DNA of 47,248 bases from CAZDRB01 sp964507925 (lineage in GTDB: Bacteria > Patescibacteriota > Microgenomatia > UBA1400 > UBA12108), in the NCBI GenBank assembly GCA_964507925.1, contig CAZDRB010000002.1:1-47248 (forward strand), written 5' to 3'. The notes below the pieces were generated by a model. That model made no database searches. It saw only the letters and a list, made by a program, of their open reading frames with translations, and had not been told where the DNA came from. Numbering within the stretch: the stretch's first letter is position 1; every line of letters begins with the position of its first letter. The position numbers and the translations under genes were made by a program. Of the stretch, positions 41,296 through 47,248 are shown piece after piece.

Positions 41296-42349
41296 CGTCT
41301 CACAGATGGGCTACACCGGCACGGGAGTTGCCAGATACGTCTCTGGACTTACCCACGCACTCCTCTTAGCTAACACTTCTCACGAGTTTGTCCTCTACGC
41401 TGGCACGCTCAGAAACAGATCATTCTTTACGCGGCTAAGCAAAATTGAGCCGTGGAACCGCGCAACCTGGAAAATATTCCCGCTCCCGCCAACCTTGGCT
41501 GGCTACGCACTTTCCGACACCTCAATCCCTTTTGAGTACCTCACTGGCCCAGTTGACCTAGTTCACGCCTCTGACTGGAGTCAGCCGAGCGCCAAGGCGC
41601 CTATCGTAACTACCGTCCATGACCTGATCTTTAAAAAGTATCCCGAGACCGTGGACCCCATTATCCTCAAGGCCCAGGAAAAGCGCCTAGCCAAAGTCGC
41701 AAAGTCCGAGACTTTTGTGATCGCCGACTCAGAGAGTACAAAAAATGATCTTATGGAAATATATCACATTCATTCTCAGCGCATAAAAGTAATATATCCA
41801 GGTATAGATCCACAATTTGCACCACAATCGAAAAATAAAATAGATCAAGTGAAAAAGAAATATAATCTTCCTGATGAATTTGTCTTCTCCCTCTCTACTC
41901 AGGAGCCCAGAAAAAACATTCAAAGGCTAGTGAGCGCCCTCGCGGGCTTCAAGCTCCCGCTCGTAATAGCCGGCAAGCACGGTTGGGGTGACAAAACAAG
42001 CTCAATCGGCTTTGTGCCAGACGAAGATCTGCCCGCACTCTACGCGAGCTCCTCCGCTTTCGTTTATCCCTCGCTATACGAAGGGTTTGGCTTTCCGGTT
42101 CTTGAGGCGATGGCCTCTGGGACAGTAGTCGTGACCTCGAACACTTCTTCTCTCCCAGAGATTGCAGGCAAGGCAGCTATCCTGATCGACCCAGAGTCGG
42201 AGGACTCGATAAGACAAGGAGTGGATCAGGCTCTCGCTAGCAGGGGTGAGCGAATTAAGCTAGGATACAAACAGGCAGAAAACTTTACCTGGCAAAACTG
42301 TGCTAGGGGAGTAATCGAGGTTTATGAAAAAATTGGTAATCGGAATTGA
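41279..42349 (+). CDS. GT4 family glycosyltransferase
   Basis: This 356-residue GT-B enzyme has IDVSQMGYTGTGVARYVSGL (4-23), VTTVHDLIFKKYPE (about 108-121), STQEPRKNI (about 208-216) and LYEGFGFPVLEAM (about 264-276) as EX7E. It is of the GT4 group close to mannosyltransferases such as MtfB/WbdB-type enzymes. Bases 41731-41880 have 43 G/C in 150 (29%), compared with 81 in the preceding 150 (54%). They code for the link between the Rossmann domains and look like a replaced patch. The next gene, a related GT4, overlaps by 26 nt. Confidence 0.9.
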   Translation: MKIAIDVSQMGYTGTGVARYVSGLTHALLLANTSHEFVLYAGTLRNRSFFTRLSKIEPWNRATWKIFPLPPTLAGYALSDTSIPFEYLTGPVDLVHASDWSQPSAKAPIVTTVHDLIFKKYPETVDPIILKAQEKRLAKVAKSETFVIADSESTKNDLMEIYHIHSQRIKVIYPGIDPQFAPQSKNKIDQVKKKYNLPDEFVFSLSTQEPRKNIQRLVSALAGFKLPLVIAGKHGWGDKTSSIGFVPDEDLPALYASSSAFVYPSLYEGFGFPVLEAMASGTVVVTSNTSSLPEIAGKAAILIDPESEDSIRQGVDQALASRGERIKLGYKQAENFTWQNCARGVIEVYEKIGNRN

Positions 42350-43433
42350 TATCAACGAGGCAAACGTCGCAAGCCGTGTCGGCACTGGTCAGTACTGCTA
42401 CCAGATTCTCAAGCACTGGTCTACTACAAGCAACAATCTCGATTTTCATCTCTACCACCGCGACGATCTTGCAGGCGACATGCCGCCAGAGACAGCACAT
42501 TGGAAATATCGCCAGCTCGGTCCCAAACGTGCTTGGCTTAGGTTCGCGCTCCCTCTCCACCTAATAACTCATAGACAAAACACTGTCTTTTGGTCGCCTG
42601 CCCACTATGCTCCGGCATTTGGTCTAGGCAAAAGCGTCGTCACGATCCACGACCTCGCCTACGAATACTTTCCTGATCTGTTCTTGCCAAGTGACTTGTA
42701 CAAGCTCAAAAACTGGACGCGTAGCGCAGTCAAAACTGCGTCGCGTGTCATTGCCGTTTCCCAGGCAACCAAGGAAGACTTGATCAAGATCTACGGTGTT
42801 GAGAGCTCCAAAATCACGGTCGTTCATAACGGCTATGACGCAGATTTTTTCAATGTGACAACCCCTGTCAACAATTCTACTTTTTCTAACTACAAACTGA
42901 AAAACAAAAACTACATCCTCTTCCTCGGAACAATTCAACCTAGGAAAAACCTGATCAAACTCGTGCAGGCATTTCACCTCCTCAAGGACGCGGGCTACAA
43001 AGGCAAGCTCGTGATCGCCGGCAAGATCGGTTGGCTAGCCGAAGATACGCTCAAAATCATCAAAGACTCTCCACACAGCAAGGATATTGTAATGACAGGC
43101 TACGTTGGGGACGAGGCCAGACACGCACTATATAGAGGTGCCGAGATCTACGTTCTCCCTTCACTGTACGAAGGTTTTGGGGTTCCTGCAATCGAGGCGA
43201 TGGCCTGCGGGGCTCCAGTTGCTGTTTCAAATAACTCATCGCTTCCGGAAATTGTAGGTGGAGCCGGCGAATTCTTTAACCCAGTTGATCCAGCAGATAT
43301 CGCAAGAGCTATAACAAATATACAAAGCGACCGCGAGGCTTGGGTCAAAAAAGGCCTCGCTCGGGCCAAGAACTTTTCCTGGGAAAAATGCGCCAAAGAG
43401 ACACTTGAAATAATAAAAAAGGAGATCAAATGA
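42324..43433 (+). CDS. GT4 family glycosyltransferase
   Basis: This 369-residue enzyme is a paralogue of its upstream neighbour: IGIDINEANVASRVGTGQYC (6-25), VTIHDLAYEYFPDLF (about 109-123), GTIQPRKNL (about 197-205) and LYEGFGVPAIEAM (about 277-289). It is the same mannosyltransferase-like GT4 group, so the pair may add two consecutive sugars of one kind. It keeps even GC-rich composition throughout. It overlaps the Nudix gene by an ATGA; AAAGGAG at its 3' end serves as ribosome site for that gene. Confidence 0.9.
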   Translation: MKKLVIGIDINEANVASRVGTGQYCYQILKHWSTTSNNLDFHLYHRDDLAGDMPPETAHWKYRQLGPKRAWLRFALPLHLITHRQNTVFWSPAHYAPAFGLGKSVVTIHDLAYEYFPDLFLPSDLYKLKNWTRSAVKTASRVIAVSQATKEDLIKIYGVESSKITVVHNGYDADFFNVTTPVNNSTFSNYKLKNKNYILFLGTIQPRKNLIKLVQAFHLLKDAGYKGKLVIAGKIGWLAEDTLKIIKDSPHSKDIVMTGYVGDEARHALYRGAEIYVLPSLYEGFGVPAIEAMACGAPVAVSNNSSLPEIVGGAGEFFNPVDPADIARAITNIQSDREAWVKKGLARAKNFSWEKCAKETLEIIKKEIK

Positions 43434-43918
43434 TCACCTGTACATTTGAAAATGGCAATATAGCGAGTCCTGGTTTACGTCACGTCACAGTTAATACTAT
43501 TGTCATTAAAGATGGACAGATATTGTTGGGACTGCGAGCACCTGTCAAAGGTCTCGATATGCCGGAGGTTGGCAAATGGGCGCTAATCGGTGGATATTTC
43601 GATCGGGACGAGACGTTGGTTGAGGCAGTCAAGCGTGAGGTTCTGGAAGAAAGTGGTTGGGAGATTGGCGACACACTACTGTTTCGCGTGAATGATTCTC
43701 CTAACAGGCCCATGGAAGACAGGCAAAATGTTGACATGATTTTTCTTGCCAATGCGGTCAAACAAATGGGCAACAGCGACAAGGAGGTAGCTCAATTAAA
43801 GTGGTTCCCGCTCGACTCTCTTCCTCCTAGAGACCAAATAGCCTTTGATCACGGGGACAGTATCGAGCTCTATCTCAAGCATCTCGGTGATCCTAGACAA
43901 CTACCGATTCTAGGGTAG
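43430..43918 (+). CDS. Nudix hydrolase
   Basis: The 162-residue protein has a complete Nudix box at 55-77 (G55, E61, R69-E70, E73-E74, G76) in the segment GGYFDRDETLVEAV followed by KREVLEESGW. Nudix enzymes hydrolyse nucleoside diphosphates linked to another group. In a glycan locus a nucleotide-sugar or dNTP-type substrate is possible, as with GDP-mannose hydrolases, but the specificity motifs of that subgroup are not evident. A Shine-Dalgarno (GGAG at 5-6 nt) precedes the start. It closes the flippase-led unit. Confidence 0.9.
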   Translation: MITCTFENGNIASPGLRHVTVNTIVIKDGQILLGLRAPVKGLDMPEVGKWALIGGYFDRDETLVEAVKREVLEESGWEIGDTLLFRVNDSPNRPMEDRQNVDMIFLANAVKQMGNSDKEVAQLKWFPLDSLPPRDQIAFDHGDSIELYLKHLGDPRQLPILG

Positions 43919-43925
43919 TTTGGGG

Positions 43926-43938
43926 TACAATCAATCTA
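43926..43938 (+). promoter_or_regulatory. -10 box with leaderless spacing before acyltransferase
   Basis: TACAAT (43926-43931) is followed by 6 nt and the ATG at 43938. It lies in a 19-nt gap between genes. No clear -35 and no Shine-Dalgarno are visible. It decides the start: the upstream in-frame TTG at 43920 would lie before the box. Confidence 0.6.
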
Positions 43939-44543
43939 TGAGCTCGCCTCTAAAAGACAAACACGGCAATCAATTGTCCTGGAAACAGGCGATAAACAAA
44001 ATTTTTGCTCGGCTAGAAAGCTATGTCCTCGACTTTGGCCTCATGCTCCTCCACCTCACAACCTGGATCCCTCTCCACTCTGTACGTAATTTAGTCTGGC
44101 GACTCGCTGGAATAGGGCTTGGCAAAAACAGCACGCTCCACACAGGTGTCCGAGTCTTTGATCCTCGAAATATCAAGGTTGGTGAGGGCACGATCATCGG
44201 TTACGCAGTTTTTATCGATGGCCGTGACAAAGTCACAATCGGTAATCATACCGATATCGCCTCCGAAGTCATGATCTACAGTCAAGAGCATGATCTCTCT
44301 GCGCCCGATTTTCACGCAGTCGGCGCCCCAGTCAAGATCGGCGACTATGTCTTTATCGGGCCACGTGCAATTATCTTGCCCGGAGTCACGATCGGGGACG
44401 GGGCCGTAGTTGCAGCTGGGGCTGTCGTGACCAAAGATGTTGCACCATTTGATATTGTTGGAGGCGTACCGGCAAAATCGATTGGAACTAGGTCGCTCAA
44501 AAATCCAAGCTATCGTCTGGGTAGATTTAAACTATTTCAATAA
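43938..44543 (+). CDS. Hexapeptide-repeat acyltransferase (LbH, WcaF/Maa-like)
   Basis: The 201-residue protein has an N-terminal helix region (1-55), then left-handed beta-helix repeats from about 75 to 190 (VGEGTIIGY, VTIGNHTDIA, VKIGDYVFIG, VTIGDGAVVAAGAVV). YSQEHDL (114-120) carries the likely catalytic histidine H118. Enzymes of this group O-acetylate sugars with acetyl-CoA in the cytoplasm. The start follows a leaderless-type -10 box. Ten nt later comes the rhamnosyltransferase-like GT2 gene. Confidence 0.9.
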   Translation: MSSPLKDKHGNQLSWKQAINKIFARLESYVLDFGLMLLHLTTWIPLHSVRNLVWRLAGIGLGKNSTLHTGVRVFDPRNIKVGEGTIIGYAVFIDGRDKVTIGNHTDIASEVMIYSQEHDLSAPDFHAVGAPVKIGDYVFIGPRAIILPGVTIGDGAVVAAGAVVTKDVAPFDIVGGVPAKSIGTRSLKNPSYRLGRFKLFQ

Positions 44544-44553
44544 TATTTACTAT

Positions 44554-45483
44554 ATGCCATCAACCATGAACCACAAACCGCTAGTCTCAGTCATCATCGT
44601 TAGCTACAACACGAGAAGATATACCGTCAAAGCGCTCAAATCTGCCCTTGGGAGTCGTGGATTTAAGAAGGGTGAGATCGAGGTTATCATGGTCGATAAC
44701 AACTCCCCCGACGACTCGGTCAAATACGTCAAAAAGAACCTTCCTGAGGTCAAAGTTATCGCGAACACCAAAAATCGCGGCTTTGGCGGAGGCAACAATC
44801 AGGGGGCAAAAATTGCGAGCGGAAAGTACCTACTCCTGCTTAACCCTGACGCCTTTCTTGCTCCCGAATCGCTCAGAGTTATGATCGATATTCTCGAAAA
44901 TAGAGGAGATATCGTCTCGGTCGGACCTCAGCTCCGCTACGAAGACGGAAGTATGCAGCAGTCCGGGGGCTATCTCCCGACCCCGCTCAGAGTCACCGCC
45001 TGGATGTGGTGGCTAGACAAACTCCCGCTCATCAAAAAGCTATTTCCAACTCCGTATCACGTATATGATCTAGACTGGCACAAAAAAGACAAAACGCCTG
45101 AGTGGCTCATGGGAGCCTGTATTGCTTTTCGAAAAGACGAGTTTCTCACCGCCGGCGGCTTTGACGAAGAGATCTTTATGTACGCCGAGGAGGTCGAGCT
45201 ATACCGGAGACTCAAAGAGAGCCTGGGTAAAAAGGTCTACTTAACCACCAAAACCAAGGTCGTCCATATCGGGAGTGTGAGTACCAAAAAAGCGAACGCC
45301 TTCCGCCTCACCTACGAACTCCAGGGTATTCAGTACATCTACAAGAAGCACTATCCTCACCTCCTAGGCTACATCAATTTTGTCATCTATACTGGAGTCA
45401 TCATGAGAATCCTCCTATATGCTCTGATCCCGAGCCGCCACGACGCTCTACAAGAATACATAAAGTTCTTTAAAAAAGCATGA
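44554..45483 (+). CDS. GT2 glycosyltransferase, rhamnosyltransferase-like
   Basis: From the ATG at 44554 the protein has 309 residues: VSVIIVSYNT (11-20), VDNNSPDDS (48-56), NRGFGGGNNQG (74-84) and LLNPDA (95-100), then GGFDEEIFMYAEEVELYRRL (about 206-225) with the acidic catalytic pair. This is the WbbL/RfbF-type GT2 group, many members of which are dTDP-rhamnose transferases; no dTDP-rhamnose genes are in the window. An ATG at 44566 is a possible alternative start. TAATAT (44541-44546) lies 7 nt before the chosen ATG and may be another leaderless-type -10. Confidence 0.88.
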   Translation: MPSTMNHKPLVSVIIVSYNTRRYTVKALKSALGSRGFKKGEIEVIMVDNNSPDDSVKYVKKNLPEVKVIANTKNRGFGGGNNQGAKIASGKYLLLLNPDAFLAPESLRVMIDILENRGDIVSVGPQLRYEDGSMQQSGGYLPTPLRVTAWMWWLDKLPLIKKLFPTPYHVYDLDWHKKDKTPEWLMGACIAFRKDEFLTAGGFDEEIFMYAEEVELYRRLKESLGKKVYLTTKTKVVHIGSVSTKKANAFRLTYELQGIQYIYKKHYPHLLGYINFVIYTGVIMRILLYALIPSRHDALQEYIKFFKKA

Positions 45484-47126
45484 TAAAAAAAATCTTTAGC
45501 TGGCTCGACAACAACATCATTACACTCTTGACCGGGATCTTGATCGTGGTCATCCCGCTCTACCCCAAGATCCCGCTCTCTGATCTGATCGAGGGCTATA
45601 TTGTGAGACTTAGACTCGAGGATATTCTCATTCTCTTTACCGTACTTGTCTGGGGGATTCAGATTTTAAGAAAAAAAATCCAGTTTCCGCGTAACCTGAT
45701 CTCCAAACTAATCTTGGTCTATCTAGGCGTTGCTGTACTCTCGTCGCTGAGCGCGGTCTTTGTGACAGGTACCGTTCCCATGTTTAGAGAGCACATCTTC
45801 AAGCTCATCCTACATCTCTTCCGCCGCTTTGAATACTTTTCTCTCTTTTTTATTGCCTATAGCGCCGTGCGAACTAAGCGCGATCTCAAAAAACTCTTTC
45901 TTACCGGCTTTGTTACCCTTATTCTCGTCGTCCTTTATGGCTTTGGGCAAAAGTATCTCTACTGGCCGGCATTTTCGACGATGAACCGCGAGTTTAGCAA
46001 GGGGATTAGACTCTATCTCTCGCCGACATCGCGAGTCATGAGTACCTTTGGTGGTCACTACGACTACGGCGCCTATCTCATGATGCTCTTGTCATTTCTC
46101 GTGTCCTCAATCTGGATAGTCAAACAAAAGCTTTACAAACTCGGTCTCGTTGTTCTCGCCCTTGCTGCCTACTGGTCATTTATCTTGACTGCTTCGCGCA
46201 CCTCTTTCATTGGCTACTTGGTCGGGATCACGATAATTGCCGCTATCTTGGTTCGTACTCGCGGTCTTAAGTGGAGCCTCGGCAAGTGGTTTGGGACGAT
46301 GTTTATCTCGTTCACGATCATGCTTCTCTTTGGGGATTTATCTGAGCGTTTTTATCAAATGTTCCAGTCACCTCAGGCTATCCAAAAGTTTGTCCCCTGG
46401 ATGGAGACTGGCAAAATCGAAGAAAAAATGTACGCCGTCAAAAATGTCGGCTACCGCCTCGAAGCCTGGAAAAAATCCATTCTCGAGCCAGCACGCCCCG
46501 AGCCACCCAAGGATAGTATCTCAACCGACGAGCTTGCCAAAGTAGCTGTTTCTTCAGACATTCCACCTTCTCCAGAAAAGCCCCTCCCTCCAGATGTAAC
46601 CAAAGAAGAAGATGATCTGCGCACTCCAACTTCAACTGAGAGCGCAACCCCCTCGGCTTCAACTGGCGGGGGCTATAGCGAGAACGCACTCAAGTATGGA
46701 CTCTCGGTCGCGATCCGCCTAGACGCACTCTGGCCCAGGGCGATTGAAGGTTTTAAAAAGAATCCACTCCTTGGCTCTGGCTTCTCGACTTTGACCAAGT
46801 CTTTTAACGACGAGTTTACTCAGGCCGAGTCGACCGACAATGATTATCTTCGCATGCTTGGCGAGACTGGCTTACTTGGAGCCATTTCGTTTCTCGCAAT
46901 CTTGATCGTACTCTTTGTGACGGTTTATAGGCGCCTGCAAAAGACCAGTTCTCCTGAGTACCAGATAGCTTATCTTGGTCTCCTCGGAGCAATTGTAGGA
47001 CTCCTGATTAACGCGCTCTATATCGATGTTTTCGAGTCAAGCAAGGTTGCCTACACTCTCTGGATACTCGCAGCCCTAGTCCTTCGCGCCACCGAAATCG
47101 AGGTTAAAAATGCGAAAAATTCTTGA
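45480..47126 (+). CDS. O-antigen ligase/polymerase-like membrane protein
   Basis: The 548-residue protein has about ten spans with a large external loop near the C-terminus. That loop ends in STDNDYLRMLGETGLLGAI (about 459-477), the Wzy_C/WaaL-type motif after which the last spans follow. A P/S/T/E-rich stretch (about 338-400) sits in the loop before GSGFSTL. It would ligate or polymerise lipid-linked glycans outside the membrane, in a Wzx-dependent route with the flippase at 36052. Ligase and polymerase cannot be separated from sequence. It overlaps both neighbours. Confidence 0.85.
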   Translation: MIKKIFSWLDNNIITLLTGILIVVIPLYPKIPLSDLIEGYIVRLRLEDILILFTVLVWGIQILRKKIQFPRNLISKLILVYLGVAVLSSLSAVFVTGTVPMFREHIFKLILHLFRRFEYFSLFFIAYSAVRTKRDLKKLFLTGFVTLILVVLYGFGQKYLYWPAFSTMNREFSKGIRLYLSPTSRVMSTFGGHYDYGAYLMMLLSFLVSSIWIVKQKLYKLGLVVLALAAYWSFILTASRTSFIGYLVGITIIAAILVRTRGLKWSLGKWFGTMFISFTIMLLFGDLSERFYQMFQSPQAIQKFVPWMETGKIEEKMYAVKNVGYRLEAWKKSILEPARPEPPKDSISTDELAKVAVSSDIPPSPEKPLPPDVTKEEDDLRTPTSTESATPSASTGGGYSENALKYGLSVAIRLDALWPRAIEGFKKNPLLGSGFSTLTKSFNDEFTQAESTDNDYLRMLGETGLLGAISFLAILIVLFVTVYRRLQKTSSPEYQIAYLGLLGAIVGLLINALYIDVFESSKVAYTLWILAALVLRATEIEVKNAKNS

Positions 47127-47248
47127 GATCTCAGTAGTTGCTCTTCTACTTGTCCTTGGTGCCTGGCTCAGGACCTACAAACTCGACGCACCTCTTGCAG
47201 ACTGGCACAGTTGGCGCCAAGCTGACACCGCCGCCGTAGCCCGCAACT
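47110..47248 (+). CDS. GT-C (PMT_2-like) transferase, 5' part only
   Basis: The reading frame opens at the ATG at 47110, inside the 3' end of the previous gene (17-nt overlap), and runs off the window after 46 codons. One span (about 6-20) is followed by LRTYKLDAPLADWHSWRQAD, the start of the external loop seen in one PMT_2/GT39 subgroup, where HSWRQADT takes the place of the LxDE motif. The rest lies outside the window. Confidence 0.7.
   Translation, partial: MRKILEISVVALLLVLGAWLRTYKLDAPLADWHSWRQADTAAVARN

Noticed and set aside
1..47248. TGA read as glycine (code 25) because of the CPR-like content
   Set aside because: Many genes end in TGA within ATGA or similar overlaps with the next start, and proteins end at normal family lengths there.

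Overview
The window is a dense surface-glycan locus of about 47 kb with 51 protein-coding calls (two of them cut by the window ends). I saw no rRNA, tRNA, CRISPR array, transposase or integrase. It looks like a Patescibacteria/CPR genome, most likely the Microgenomates side. Reasons: genes overlap or nearly touch almost throughout; there are many polytopic GT-C-type transferases; GT2/DUF2304 pairs and a DUF5674 gene are present; few genes have a good Shine-Dalgarno; several genes start about 6 nt after a -10 box, as leaderless mRNAs do. TGA is a normal stop, so this is not a Gracilibacteria/Absconditabacteria code. The lineage call is inference.

Layout. (1) 1-6515: GT-C membrane transferases, one of them a 913-residue tandem fusion, then a DPM1-like GT2 and a DUF2304 protein. 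(2) 6527-7863: an AbiEi/AbiEii toxin-antitoxin pair with two inverted repeats over its promoter. (3) 7856-17857: eleven tightly packed genes (GT2, GT-C-like, HlpA-like GT, GT4, SAM and FkbM methyltransferases, an exostosin-type GT47, DUF2142, GT2, DUF2304) with no gap over 5 nt, so the AbiE promoter could read through all of them. (4) 17888-20873: GDP-L-fucose-synthase-like epimerase and a Wzm/Wzt polysaccharide ABC exporter. (5) About 20340-29100: a sharply AT-rich cassette that starts inside wzt after the ATPase domain. It holds two separate methyltransferase-type genes (21029, 27335), a methyltransferase-GT2 fusion, two GT2s, a UDP-GlcNAc 2-epimerase, a GT4 and an alpha-1,2-fucosyltransferase (GT11). 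(6) 29049-32363: GT2, GalE and a second DUF2142 gene. (7) 32308-34730, minus strand: a GtrB-like GT2 plus a polytopic partner. (8) 34791-36030: three small uncharacterised genes including DUF5674. (9) 36052-47248: a Wzx-like flippase, GT2 and GT4 enzymes, a PMT_2-type GT-C, a Nudix hydrolase, a hexapeptide acyltransferase, a rhamnosyltransferase-like GT2, an O-antigen-ligase/polymerase-like protein and the start of another GT-C.

How the parts fit. Epimerases supply sugar nucleotides. GT2, GT4, GT11 and GT47 enzymes build glycans on the cytoplasmic face, and methyltransferases and an acyltransferase decorate them. Export could go by Wzm/Wzt or by the Wzx-like flippase with the ligase. Three polyprenyl-phosphate-sugar synthase-type GT2s (two with DUF2304 partners, one GtrB-like) would charge lipid donors for the GT-C enzymes acting outside the membrane. 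The acceptor (S-layer protein, lipid or pilin) cannot be told from this sequence.
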